Of a DNA stretch of 64,000 nucleotides, positions 45,404-57,400 are shown in pieces (positions within the stretch are counted from its first letter, which is position 1; every line of letters starts with the position of its first letter). A model generated the notes under the pieces. The model searched no databases. It was given only the letters and a program-made list of their open reading frames with translations, and was not told where the DNA came from. Both the position numbers and the translations under genes were made by a program. The DNA comes from Gnomoniopsis sp. IMI 355080 (Eukaryota > Ascomycota > Sordariomycetes > Diaporthales > Gnomoniaceae), in contig JAPEVC010000007.1 in assembly GCA_027946555.1 (NCBI GenBank), positions 62,001 through 126,000 on the forward strand, in the 5' to 3' direction.

Positions 45404-46039
45404 ATGGCGACAAAGGGGCCCTTGCGGCCACTCGTCAGTCTTTTCCGACACCCTCCAGCTCGTCAAGCATCCCGACGAACCTTCTTCGACGGTCTGCTCC
45501 GGTCTGATAAACCGCTGGCCATCAACGTAACGCGCACCATCCCATACCCACGCGCACAGCTTTATGATCTCATTGTCGACGTGGACTCATACGCCAAGTT
45601 CCTTCCCTTTTGTCACCACAGCCGCGTCACAGCCTGGACCAGCCCAAACGCCAACAACCAGCGGTGGCCTACCGAGGGAGAGCTGACTGTCGGCTACGGA
45701 CCCATCACGCAATCGTACACAAGCCGGATTGTCTGTGTCCCAGGCCGTAGCGTGGAGGCGTTGAGCGGGATCGATGAGCCGGTGGCACAAAAGGATGGAG
45801 GCAAGAATCCGTTCAAGCAGCTGATCACACGTTGGACCGTTGCGGATGCACCGGCCCCACGGACAAGCAATGGAGAAGCGCAACAGAAAGAGTGGACAAA
45901 AGTCGACCTGGATATGACTATGCGGCTCGAGGACCCCTTTTTGCAAATGATGCTGTCAAAGGTGACGGATGAGACGGCCACAAAGATGATTGAAGCATTT
46001 GAGAAGCAGGTGCGGGGCCAATTTGGGCAGGGGAAGTGA
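45404..46039 (+). CDS. COQ10: Coenzyme Q-binding protein COQ10 (START domain), mitochondrial
   Basis: A single exon of 211 residues. The first ~38 residues are Arg-rich and acid-poor apart from Asp29 (LVSLFRHPPARQASRRTFF), a presequence with a likely cleavage before FDGLL. From residue ~40 the polyketide-cyclase/START domain follows: VTRTIPYPRAQLYDLIVDVDSYAKFLPFC, a GELTVGYGPITQSYTSRI strand, a Lys-rich loop, and a C-terminal helix DETATKMIEAFEKQVRGQFG. COQ10 binds ubiquinone and is needed for efficient electron transfer and Q synthesis. An insertion with DGGKNPFKQLITRWTV is usual in fungi. The gene is complete. Confidence 0.95.
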   Translation: MATKGPLRPLVSLFRHPPARQASRRTFFDGLLRSDKPLAINVTRTIPYPRAQLYDLIVDVDSYAKFLPFCHHSRVTAWTSPNANNQRWPTEGELTVGYGPITQSYTSRIVCVPGRSVEALSGIDEPVAQKDGGKNPFKQLITRWTVADAPAPRTSNGEAQQKEWTKVDLDMTMRLEDPFLQMMLSKVTDETATKMIEAFEKQVRGQFGQGK

Positions 46040-47593
46040 TGAGCATGAGGACTACTGGCATCTGCTTGCATACGGAAGTCTCAGGATCAGAGTCTCAACC
46101 CGAATGTTCATGTTGGAAATCTCGGTCCTCTTTGCATTACTTTTGGTAAGGCAAAACAACTTGAATATGTCTTAGGCCCTTTGTGTGCCCACTAAGGAAG
46201 GCAGTATTGATTGGCCTGTCGCAGCTTTTGCGCGCTACACTTGAGGTCTGTGGGAAGAAGGGGAGAACAGAGCAGGGGAAACCCCTCTGGACGAATTGCA
46301 CATCAACAGAGAGCCTTCTGCGAAAAGACATGAGTATAATCACTTTGCATTGTAATAGAGACAGTAGACAGCATCAGGCATGTAGACTTGCACAATACCC
46401 AACTCCACTGCGGTTCGGATTTGGGCATGTACTATACAATAATACCATTCTCGTCCACTATGCCATATGACCCACCCGTACACTGCCATTGCATAAAGGA
46501 ATGCACCTTCTCTGCCCCTTGGTCAAACCCGACCACCATGTGAGTGGGAAAAACCTGGGCAGTTTTCTATCAGAGGCTCTGCGGTAATCTGCCATGAGAG
46601 AAGCATGAATGCCAGTACAAAGTCTGATTGACAATGAAGGGGCCAGGGTCATCCACGCGACAACAACAACAATGACTGATCGCAAGGCACCATAGAATTC
46701 CAATCACTAGCATACCGCGATTTCAGCTGCTGTAATACTTGCGAGACCGTGTCAAGACTTTCCATGACATCCCGCCCCATTGTGGAGAAAGCTATAGCAC
46801 GCACAAGATCGACCTGAATCTCCAGCATGCCAGCGTCCAAAAGCAGTGCTCGCTGCTACTCTCTCGGTGTCCACTGTTGGTCCCATCTCGCTACCATATC
46901 ACTTCGAAACTCGCTGTTCCTGCAAAAGCTTCATTAGGGCTTCTGGTGTTTCCATTATGGCGTTCTGCGATATGTTTCCATGTTTCAAGGTTTTAATTAT
47001 GTAGCTTTGTGTGGTGCTCTGTACTGTAAAGAGGTTGACTTATTAACAAAGCAACAGAGAAATCCACATCAATGCAGGTGCCCAACCCCCTCATCAGATT
47101 TACCACAGCATCAGCTGGTCTGAGTCGTTTGGTATATCGGTTACCCTTGAGTTGATGGATTCGTGTCGTATCCTCCCACACTACCTCCAGCCTTCCTCCG
47201 ACGCTGCCAAAGTCGCAAGCTCAAATACTCCTTGCCTGGACCGAGTTACAAAGTCTCTCCTGACCATCAACTTTTGCTGTGACTCAACTGGCTCGGCAGA
47301 AAGTTGTGAACAAACAAGAACACAAACAGTGACCCAGGACGCTGTCTCTAACGCACATGTATTCGTCTCTCATCCTATCTCATCTCGTCCCATCCAAACC
47401 TCGTGCCTCATCATCTCTCCGTCATGTCATGTCCTCTCCATCATCCACGCATATACTCCTACCTGTCAGCTGGAATATGTGAATAAAGAAAACGAGGAAT
47501 TCACAAAAAAGCAAAAAGGTATCTTCGTAGAAAGGAAATGCAGATCCAGCCAAATCGAATCTCCGTGCCATCCAGCCCATCATTAGAAACTGT
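46040..47593. other. Intergenic with coding-like minus-strand pieces, no assembled gene
   Basis: Between the convergent COQ10 and ubiquitin-like-domain genes lie several short minus-strand stretches with protein-like composition. One spans ~46700-46820 and contains QVDLVRAIAFSTMGRDVM. Another, at ~46432-46535, contains GFDQGAEKVHSFMQWQ and ends in TAG. A third spans ~47030-47190 and contains NRYTKRLRPADAVVNLM. I could not join them with good splice sites into one frame. They may be exons of a small spliced gene, a decayed gene, or chance. Confidence 0.25.
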
Positions 47594-50065
47594 TCATTTA
47601 CCCGCCTTCCTGCTGTTAAGAAAAAAAAAGTTAGGAACCAATCTTCACCAGCAACAACACAAAAGGAGCAGAAGGGATGGGCGTTCATACTTCTTCGACG
47701 AGCTCTTCTTTGGCTGAGGCGCACCGAATAATGCCCCCAGAACTGATTGCTTGGGAGCCTTCTTGCGAGGATCCCTCTTTGGCCGCCCAGTGGGCAAGAC
47801 TTCTATACCTCCCATTGGCCCATGACCTCCATGCGGAATACCTCCGAAGCCAGCAGGCGGCGGCGGCGGTCGCCCCATGGGCCCTGGCATCGGCATCGGC
47901 ATCGGCCTCGGCCCGCCACGGCCCATCCGCAAATTTTGAATAAATTGCCGCTCTTGATCTGGACTCATGCCAGCCGGGACGCGTATATGATGGGGTTGCC
48001 TGGGCCGGTGCTGATTTTCTGGCCACATCTTCATAGTGATCTGCCAGCCGGGCTGGATCGTGGTGTCCCAGATCTCCTTCAGGATCAGCTCGCCTTCAGG
48101 GCCTTCGAGATCGTAATGACCCTCTAGGACGCGTGAGCCGACGCTGTCGATGTGTACGAAGGCTTGGTTGATCAAACCTTCCATGGTCTGGTGAGTGCAA
48201 TTAGCCCCTAGGTCAACATGACAGATAGACTGGTAAGGGGCAGTGTAGTCAGTAAACATACCCGCCATTTCGAGGCCAGGCGCCACGGGAAGCTATACTT
48301 CCTCCCAACAGCGTCCTTGAACTTGATAGGCTCCTTGTCGTCGCCAGTCCCCTTCTTTGCTTCCTCCTCGGCCGCCTTCTTACCTTCCTCTAATATCTTC
48401 GCCTTCAGTTCTTCCGCCTCCTTCTTTGCTGCCTCCGCGGCGGCGGCTGCCTCTTCTGCTGCCTTCTTCTCCTCCGCTTGTTTAAGCACAAACTCGTCGT
48501 GCGCCTGTTGCTTAGCCGCCGCTGCGGCCTTCTCTGCCTCCGCTATAGCCTTCTTCTCGGCAGCGAGTTTCGCCTCGTGTTCCTGGATGGCCTGCTGGCG
48601 TAGGGTTTCTTTTTCAATTTCGGCCGCCTTGGCCGCTTCCGCAGCTTTCAATTCAGCCGCCGCTTTGGCCTCCTCGGCGGCTTTCTGCTCCGCCAGCAAC
48701 TTGTTCTTGGTTTCGATCTCGATGAGCTCCTTTTGCCGTGCCATCTCGGCCTTGCTCTCTTCCTCGGCCCTCTTTGCGGCCTCGTATTTTTCCCTAGCGG
48801 CCCGCTCGGCTCTTTCTAGGGCCGCAGCTTGCTCCGCAGCCCGTTCAGCCTCTGCTTTCTTCTCGGCCTCAATACGTTCGCGTTCCTCACGGGCGGCCTG
48901 GGCTCGGAGTTCCGCCTCCATCCGCCGGCGCTCTTCCTCGGCCTTACGGGCTTCCTCGAGCCGCTCACGCGCGGCCGCCTCGGCTGCTATCCGCGCGAGC
49001 TCAATCTCCTTCTTAGCCACTTCCTGTGCCTCACGCATGGCGTCCATTCGGTCCTTGATTCTCCTTTCCTCCTCCTGGCGAATGCGTTGTTCGAGCTCCG
49101 CGCGGGCCTGTGCCTCTTCAACCTGTTTCCGCTCGCGCTGCATCTCTTCCAGTTGTTTTTTCATCTCCAAAAACGCTGGGTCCGGCTTCTTTTCTTCGGG
49201 CGGCGCAGGCGTAGCCCCACGCGCGGGGGCTCCAACCTCAGTCTGCGGCGGCGGCGGCGGAGAATATATCATATGATTGAGATTGTGCGTCATGGCATAG
49301 TTCGCCGGATGTGGCCCTGGATTGCCGTACGGCACCGGGAAGCCCGGCTGCTGGTACGGCATCATCTCATGGCGATGCCCTTCGAAATAGCCGCTGTGAG
49401 GCTGGAAAGGGTTCTGGCCACCCCACGGAACCACCTGGCCGTAGGGACTGTGGTGTGACGGCGGTGCATATGGGCCGCCAACGGCGGTTGGCGCGTATGG
49501 TGGGCCTCGTGGGTCGTATGAATACGCGCCCCGCGCCCCCTGTCCATAGTAAAGATCGGAGTCTGGGTTACTCATGGCCGGCAAGTATTCGCTGGGCGGC
49601 AGCGACCCCGCGGGTGGTGTAGGTACTGTTGCCGAATAGTAGCGAGTGGGCTGGTGTGGACGCTGAATGCTGTGCTGCCGGGAGGGTTGCCGTAGGTTGC
49701 GACTGTGATGGACAGAATATTCGGCGGTGGCGGAGGCCGAGTCGCTGGGGTCGATTTCGTCGCGATAAGAATCCGAGTCTGTCTCGTCCGCCTGTGTGTC
49801 GTGGTCGTAGTCCTCCTCCGAGTCGGCGAGTGACCCGGACTGTGAATGGTCTACAGTAACCGTCCTTCTTTTTGGCGTAGAGGATCAGGCAGAATGTCAG
49901 CGTTCAGCTTTGGGCTTTTTGGGGGCCGAGGCCAGAAGGTAGGTAAGGTGCGATTAAGGGAGGGTAAACAACAACGAGGCAGAGAGGCCGGGTAGGTAAT
50001 AAGGCTGCGGTGCAATAGAATAGCACGGGCAAGATGAGAACATCCGGGAGTGCTCACCGAGACAT
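47594..50065 (-). CDS. Coiled-coil protein with fungal ubiquitin-like domain
   Basis: Four exons, 50065-50058 (8 nt), 49867-48262, 48187-47691 and 47612-47594 (19 nt), give 709 residues. Sequence upstream of the ATG at 49575 is clearly coding. Only a splice from ATGTCTCG to AAGGACGG restores an open frame, giving the start MSRRTVTVD. The first acceptor is a tandem AAGAAG, so one residue may vary. Residues 1-100 are acidic and then Gln/His-rich; 100-230 are Tyr/Pro/Gly-rich; ~237-517 form a very long Ala/Glu/Lys coiled coil. Residues ~523-600 are a ubiquitin-like domain of the kind seen in Pezizomycotina, with FKDAVGRKYSFPWRLASKWR, LINQAFVHIDSVG, YDLEGPEGELILKEIW and QPGWQITMKMWP. A Pro/Gly/Met-rich tail and a basic end (SSSKNRKAGK) follow. 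Function unknown; possibly a scaffold. Confidence 0.88.
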
Positions 50066-50465
50066 TGGAAACGAAGTCTCGAAGAATGAGATCCTTTGCA
50101 ACCGACAAGACAGTCGGAGCAAAGGCGCGGCAGTCCCTAGAAGAAGGAGAAAAAAACAAGGCGGAAGAGACTTGTGAACCGTGACGACTGGAATGCCGTC
50201 GAGGAGGAAATGCGCGGGGTTGTGGCTGTTTATGAGTGTTCGATTATGATTAACCCCGCTGGGAAGTAGACTAACGCAACGGTAAGACGAACTCGTGTGG
50301 GCGCACTGCGTGACTGTGTGAATCTGACCGAGGAATCTATACCAGAGTCTGCTGATAATGAAACTGCTAGTGCAGACGAATGAGACCGGGAGAAAGTGGG
50401 AGGGAAAAGTTTGTGTGTTCCGGAGCCTGGAGAGGGGGTATAGCGTGCCGGGTAAGAGAGAGAGA

Positions 50466-50500
50466 GGTAAGGTGGTAAGGTGGTAAGGTGGTAAGGTGGT
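50466..50500. repeat. GTAAGGTG tandem repeat (4 copies)
   Basis: Four perfect 8-nt units, about 400 bp upstream of the ubiquitin-like-domain gene, preceded by an AG-rich run. Confidence 0.9.
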
Positions 50501-50790
50501 CGGCCGTCAAAGTCCCAGTGATTTGCCCTGGGATGATCGGCGCGAGCCTTCTTGTCTGACCGGGCAGTCCTGGTTAAGAAGCGAACGCCAGGCGGTTGGG
50601 CTGGAAGACACTGGGGAGATTGGGTATCGCTGAGCCTGACGAGCTTTGCGGTGAGGCAATCCCACCTGGTCTCAATCAGGGCTGAGCTTGTATTGAGTAC
50701 GAACAGCGCTGGACAGATATGGACATGCGTGCTGGAATCGTCGAATTCCGGGGGGCTCGTAGTGGTACGGTACAGCAGCAGGAGAACAAG

Positions 50791-50816
50791 TGTGTGTGTG
50801 TGTGTGTGTGTGTGTG
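50791..50816. repeat. (TG)13 microsatellite
   Basis: Thirteen perfect TG units; likely polymorphic in length. Confidence 0.95.
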
Positions 50817-52776
50817 CAAGTAAGTACAGGCAGTGAAGGAGGTGCGCCACGGTGGTTTGGGGACGCAGGTCGGGTGTGTTGGCTGGGTGGCGGGAAAAAG
50901 AGCTGCGGTTCGGTACAAAGAATGTGCCAGCTACTGCAGGCGGTCTTCAAGTCCTTGTACGAAGCTGGCAGGCTGTCAGACACACCCCCGACCTAATGCG
51001 AAAAAGGGAAGTAGCAGGGCACAAACAGCAAACGCGAATGCACGATGATGCCAATCGCAGAGGCGGCGTCAGGATGGAAGAAGCCGGCCACCCATATTCC
51101 AGAGATAGGCTCTTGTTGAAACTAGGTTTGAATCTGAAGCTGCTCTTCCCATCCCTGCCTCATGATCGGAACTTACCGTTGAGCTGGGTCTCGAAATATG
51201 ACAGCGCCTTTGCCCCTCCTTAAGCCCAGTGTGCTGCATCTTTGTCTAGGCACACAATCATCCTCTATGTCTACTCCGTACCTCGGGGTAGACAGGCGGC
51301 CAGGCGGCCAGAACATTGCTCGGAGTGCCAGACCAAGCACTAACTCCGACTGTAACGCGCCTACGAGGCAGCAAGGGATGTCAGATAATGCCTCCAATGA
51401 CAAAGTGGCCCCGAGAACTGGTGGTAAACAAAACGTTCGGTTGGCTAGACCAGCAACGAGGCTCAGCTAGGCTAGCTTCGTCCAAACATTAAACCTAGCG
51501 AACAGACGAGAGGGAGTACCCGTGCCTAGTACCAACAAGTAAAGAATATGGTACACACTACACCCAGTTTGGCCTCGTGGATAAATACCTACGCTGCCAT
51601 GTACTTGCGGTGAACGCTCGGTCAGTAAGCGAGGAGGACTTGTGCGTTTCGAAAGACACTGTCTCGTCGTTCGACTGGCCAGGCCATATTCCACGGTTTT
51701 CTCGGCTGTTTGGGAAAAGCTGGGTGATGTATTCCGCACTGGCCGTGACCGGGGCGAAAACCACCCTTGCAGGTCAGCCGGCTCTGGTGCATCTCGGAAG
51801 CTCCGCTGTTTGTCTGTTCGGCTGGCTCAGAGCACCCTGGGCACCTTGCAGTCTACAATATGAGCTTGGCCGTAGTGAGACGAATGCATCTAATTACATC
51901 GAGACCGCTTTCGACTTTATTCTAATCATTTCTTATTTTGGTTCCTTGGGTTCACAATCGCTCAGGCGATGAGGTCAAGAGCTAGAAAAGTACTCGACAA
52001 TGTGGGGCTAGCACAGCGTACTTAAACTCAGTCCCGCAAATCCCTTATTGTACTTATCAACTGTCTTTATTAGAAATCTATGGGTTTGTAAGTCAGGCAA
52101 ATATGAGCCATGGCCAAAAGTTTCCATCATGAGGAGTTCTTTGGGCGTGTAAAGTGTGCATGTATGTCTCTAGATAGAGACCCCGGCCAGAACCAATAGT
52201 GGGCTCATGATCTTCATAGTGTGCTCCGACCACTGCTACAGAGAGGTCGCCTATGCATAGCAGAAATGCAAGCGCTCGAAGTGGGTGTCGTCGAGGTACC
52301 GTATCGGCGATTAATGAAGTATCGATGCGCCACCCGACTTGATGGAAAAACCGACCCAGATGCAGGTCCCAAGATTCAACGATCGAGCATGCGATTGCCT
52401 CTGACCAACCTTGTCAGCCCAGCGAATTTTGCAGCCGAATGCTGAGTATCTCAAATTTCCAGCATTGTGTATGGACTCGTCGAGCAATGTGCTTTCGGCA
52501 CGTCCGTCATGCTGGGAATACGGTCTCCCATCTTCCAGTTGGCGGGCGCCACGTGCAAGAGCAGCCACCAGTCTGGCCGCCTCTAGACCCACCGAATATG
52601 CAAGCTTATGTATTCAGGCACCAACAAGGCTGCGGCCCATGTTTGATACCGATTCGTAGTAGGGTGAGGGTTTCAATATCTCGTTCCACCTGTGACTCAC
52701 GGTGTCCAGGAAGGGTTGTGCCGGTTGAACAGCATGTTCCAGAATTGACACAGGGTGCGGGCCCATGTGCACAAGC

Positions 52777-53869
52777 TCATCGAACGAAGCCGAAGGACTC
52801 CTCGGACAGGAGCTCCTGCGCGGCGGTAAGTTCACTCTCATCATAACCAGTCCATCCTTTCTCATTGGCCGTGCCACGGCGAACAATTTCGGAAAGTGCC
52901 TCGGTAGCTCTCTCATCCAACCTCTCGATGGTGGCCGTGGATGGAAAAGAAAACCCCTCGGAATCTGTCTGCTTGGTATATTTCGCAGGGTCCTTCAATA
53001 CTCTCGAAGTGACCAACTTGAGACCATAGTAACCCCGCAGGTAATCGTCGCAAAGCTCGACACTCCTGCAGAATCTCTTCACAGACTCAGCAAGGTATCT
53101 GCGAGCGGCATTTTCATCTGCACCCGAAGCCGTTGCCGCCATGTACTGTATCTCTCCGAGCCGGGCGTGGACCTGAGACTCGCATTAGCTGTGATCTTAC
53201 GAGCTTGCACTTGTTGCTACTAACATTCCAAGCATTGGGTGACAAGACCAAGACCTCTTCCAACGAGTAGATAGCTTGAGCATACAGGCCTTGGGAGATG
53301 TATATGTCGGCAAGTTCGGCCCATGACTCTGCATCAACCGGACAGAACTCTAAAAGCGCTGTTAGTCCCGAAACAGCGTCGGAGGTCCGCCCCAAGGACC
53401 GTAGCAATGCAATTCGTCGTTTTGTGATGGGCTACATGCGAATTAGCTTCTCGCGTTGTCCCACGGGAACAAAACGGTCGAGGATACTGACAATATTCGT
53501 ATTGTTGTCGGCCAGAATGTCATCATACTCTTTAAGCACCTTCGCCAAAGCGGTATTGTCGGATGCTTCAGCCTCCTTCAGCAGCCCAGTGAAGGCCATT
53601 ATGCGCTCGTTGTCTTCGCCGAAGCGCTTGACTAGTCTCTCGAGACACTCGTGTGCGGATCGCTCATCACCGGTGCGGAGACATGACAGAAGGAGATTTT
53701 CGTATGTCAGCCACAGCTCTGTACTCTCTGCTGCCGAGAAGATGGATGCCAATGCCGATGAGGAGATGATGCTCGGTGAGGTCTGGAGGATGTGCGGAGC
53801 GCGTTGCGACAGCTCGAGGGCCTGTTGGGGAGACAGCTGGCTCGGGGGATGGAGTAGTGAGGGTGCCAT
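52777..53869 (-). CDS. EMC2: ER membrane protein complex subunit 2 (TPR protein)
   Basis: Three exons, 53869-53492, 53431-53225 and 53172-52777, give 326 residues. The reading frame contains a TAG at 53432-53434, but this TAG is the 3' end of a 60-nt intron: donor GTCAGT at 53491, branch CTAAT. Its removal joins ADNNTNI to PITKRRIALLRSLGR, as in the family. TPR-like helices are visible, for example DAVSGLTALLEFCPVDAESWAELADIYISQGLYAQAIYSLEEVL, then VHARLGEIQYMA after intron 2 (GTTAGT...CTCAG). EMC2 is the cytosolic platform of the ER membrane insertase. It is divergent to AP-3 delta with 566 bp between. Confidence 0.94.
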
Positions 53870-54435
53870 ATTGAGGCTACTTTCGTTTGCAGACGAGAAA
53901 CAGGAGTAGGTCAATTGTCGGGTCTGAAAGTGCAGCAGCGTTGAGGTGTGAGGTGCAGTGGGTAGGCGGTAATGGGAGAATTGATGGTGGTTCGAAGCTA
54001 GGTACCTAATGGAAGCTGGTGTCAATCGCGACAAGCGACAAGGTCCTCCCCTGCAACAAGCAGCACTGGGAGCCTCGCGAAGCTTTTGGGGAGGTACCAT
54101 AGCAGTTTGGGGGGGTAGGGGTGGTGGATTGCGGGTGCCGCGTGGGGCAGATGATGTGACGGCCGCTCTGGCAGCAACCCGCAGACTCGATTTGGAGTAC
54201 CTAAATTCCGTGACCGTCATCACCACACAACACAGCTTTTAACAATAGTCGAAGCGGTCCACGACGACGCGACACTTTGTAAACTGGAGTCAGCACTTGC
54301 AAGATGATGAGGGGTGGAAGGCGCCACGCTCCTTTATTTCGCCAGACTCCCTGAACTCGAGCAGCTCCTCTCCCAACCCGGCCCGATCATTGCGAATCCA
54401 CGCGAGAGGCGTGACCGCCTCGTGGTCTCGACAGG
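53870..54435. promoter_or_regulatory. Bidirectional promoter, EMC2 / AP-3 delta
   Basis: 566 bp. Contains the palindrome TAGGTACCTA at 53999-54008 and a G-rich block near 54108-54126. No TATA element is evident. Confidence 0.5.
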
Positions 54436-57400
54436 ATGTATGTTCTCGGTGGCGCACAGAATCCCAAGTCCCGAGGTACACGGGTGCTGAAGTAATGGCA
54501 GGTTCGAAAAATCACTATACGACCTCATTCGAGGTTTGCGCAACCACAAGGGCAACGAGAGGGAATACATCCAGAATTGCCTGAAAGAATGTCGCTCAGA
54601 AGTTCGCGGTCAGGATATGGGTTCGTCCACTGTCCACGCCACTACTCGATCAGACTCAGAATGCTGAAGTTTACAAACAGATCTCAAGGCCACCGCCTTG
54701 CTCAAGCTCTGCTACCTTGAGATGATGGGCCACGACATGTCCTGGGCCTCCTTCAACGTCCTCGAGGTCATGTCCTCGGCCAAATACCAACAGAAGCGCA
54801 TTGGGTATCTTGCCGCCGTCCAGAGCTTCCGACCAGACACCGAAGTTCTGATGTTGGCCACCAATTTAATCAAAAAGGTTTATACCTCTCTACCTCGAAT
54901 ATACGGAGAGTCGGCAGCTGACAATCCCTTGTAGGACTTGGCCTCACCATCTGCGACTACGATCATACTTCCCATCACGGTCCTCCCTCACGTAATAAAC
55001 CCTTCCCTGGCGCTGTCGACGCTGTCCGATCTCTTGCCACGGCTCACTTCCAGCAACCCTTCCATACGAAAGAAAACGATTGTCACTTTGTACAGATTAG
55101 CCCTAGTATACCCAGAAACACTTAGGGCAGCATGGCCACAGATCAAGGAACGTCTGATGGCCCCCGATGAGGATCCCAGCGTCACAGCTGCTATCGTCAA
55201 CGTCGTGTGTGAGCTGGGGTGGAGACGACCTAATGATTTTCTTCCACTGGCTCCACGACTATTTGAGCTGCTGGTAGACGGCGGTAACAACTGGATGGCC
55301 ATCAAGTTGATCAAGCTGGTAGGTACGCTAAAGTCCTATATCCAAGATTGTTGTTGACTTTTCTTGCAGTTTGCCACTTTAACGCCTCTGGAACCTCGGC
55401 TTGTGCGCAAGTTGCTACCTCCTCTGACCGATCTTATCCGGACCACGCCAGCGATGTCGTTGCTGTACGAATGTATCAACGGAATTATTCAAGGCGGGAT
55501 TCTTGGTGAAAGCGATGACGATTCAGACAGGGAAGAGATTGCATCCCTCTGCGTAACGAAGCTCCGAGGGATGATTATGGTGGACGGTGATCCAAATCGT
55601 AAGTCACGGCCCACTGATCTCACCTCGTGCTGTTCTGACACCACTATGAAGTTAAATACGTTGCACTGCTTGCGTTCAACAAGATCGTCACGACCCATCC
55701 CTTCCTTGTGGCCCAGCAAGAAGATGTGATCATGGAGTGCATAGACAGTCCTGACATCACCATCCGCATTCAAGCGCTGAACTTAGTCAGGGGCATGGTC
55801 AGCAGCGACAACCTGATGTCCATCGTTGGCCGCTTGATGAGGCAACTGAAGACCTCGACTTCCTCCGGTCGGCCGTCGGCCCAGTTACATGAGACCAATT
55901 CTGATGAAGAGGCGGATGCTGAAGTTGCCATCGACCCACGAGAAAGAGAGGCCGAACAAGCGCCGCCTTTACCTGAAGACTACAAAATCGAAGTCATTGA
56001 GAGGATATTGACCATGTGCTCTCAAAATAATTACACCAACGTGGTCGACTTTGAGTGGTACATTGATATCTTAACGCAACTTGTCCGAATGGCTCCCGTT
56101 CCGAGACAGCTGGACGAAGGGCTGGACCAAAATACGACAACCACGAAACTTTCAGCTGGCGGTGTCTCAGAAAAGATTGGCAATGAGCTGAGGAACGTGG
56201 CAGTCAAGGTCAATGCAATCAGGCCAGCTGCTGTCAATGCTTCCGAACTAATCCTAAGACAATTCGCCGCTGAGGCCACCTCCACACAGCCTGTTACGTC
56301 CGGCGCATTAGGACCTCTAGCCTGGATGGTCGGGGAATACTGCGATCAGGTCACATCTTTAGAGGATACTCTGGGGCACTTGCTGCAGATAACACCGCGC
56401 GCCAAGTATCCAGATGTTCTGGCGTCCTGCCTACAAGCCATCATCAAAATCTTTGCTCAAGTCACCGGCAACTACTATGACTGGACACCAGAAAGAAAAG
56501 CCAAAACGTCGCTCCTACTAGCCCGCATAATACACGTCCTGGAGCCACTTGTACTGAACCCGAATCTTGAGGTGCAAGAACGGGCTGTCGAGTTTACTGA
56601 ATTACTCAAGCTCACTTCTGAAGCTGTGTCCGGACAGCCTGCAACCAACGACGAGTTTCAGCAAGACCCACCGCTGCTGCTTACGCAGGCGATTCCATCT
56701 CTGTTCACAGGGTGGGAATTGAATTCTGTCGCTGTATCTGCACAGAGGAATGTACCCATACCGGACGGTCTCGATCTGGATGAACCAATTCACCCGAACC
56801 TGATCAATCTGTTGGCAGCTGGGGATACCATTGTTTTTGAGGCGGAGGAAGAAGACGAATTTGAGGTCTATTACCATCAGAAGCCACCACCAACGAAGTT
56901 CTCATCTAGTGAGCCAGCGATCAACAAACTCGCAGACGCACCCGAGGAGGTCCCAACCTCATATCAGGCAAGCGAAGAGAGCTATCTGGATGCTGACATT
57001 CTCGAAAGGCGGAAAGCAGAGCGCGCTGAGAGGAACAAAGATGATCCCTTTTACATTGGAGCCCCTGTCAGCCGGACAGGGACGTCCACTCCTATTCATA
57101 ACATCCTGCAAAATGCAAATGGTCCCGACCTGGACATTGATGCGATACCCATCATGCAACTTGACCTTGGGAAAATTGAAGGTGCTGGCCTGGCTTCACC
57201 AGATCGACCTGCGCCGCGGCCGAAGCCACGTCAAAGGATCGTCATTGCGCAAGACGAGAACCTTGTCGGTAGTGGCGGCTCGACTCCTCGCAATTACGAT
57301 TCCGAGAATAATTCAGACGCTTTGACTAGGGCCCGCGCTAAGAAGCTTAAGCAGTCGCTGCTACAAGTCGATTCGAGCAATATCGGCAGTCTCAGCCTCG

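Larger units (their letters stand above)
50066..52776. other. 2.7 kb intergenic region with simple repeats
   Basis: Holds the promoter of the ubiquitin-like-domain gene (left) and the 3' flank of EMC2 (right). Simple repeats lie at 50466-50500 and 50791-50816. Open frames on both strands are short or repeat-driven; none has a motif. Confidence 0.5.

Noticed and set aside
48218..49276. 352-codon plus-strand Ser/Ala-rich frame
   Set aside because: It is the antisense shadow of the Ala/Glu/Lys coiled coil on the minus strand.
53432..53434. In-frame TAG inside EMC2, suggesting a pseudogene or readthrough
   Set aside because: The TAG is the acceptor of a 60-nt phase-0 intron with donor GTCAGT and branch CTAAT; removal restores the family sequence PITKRRIALL.
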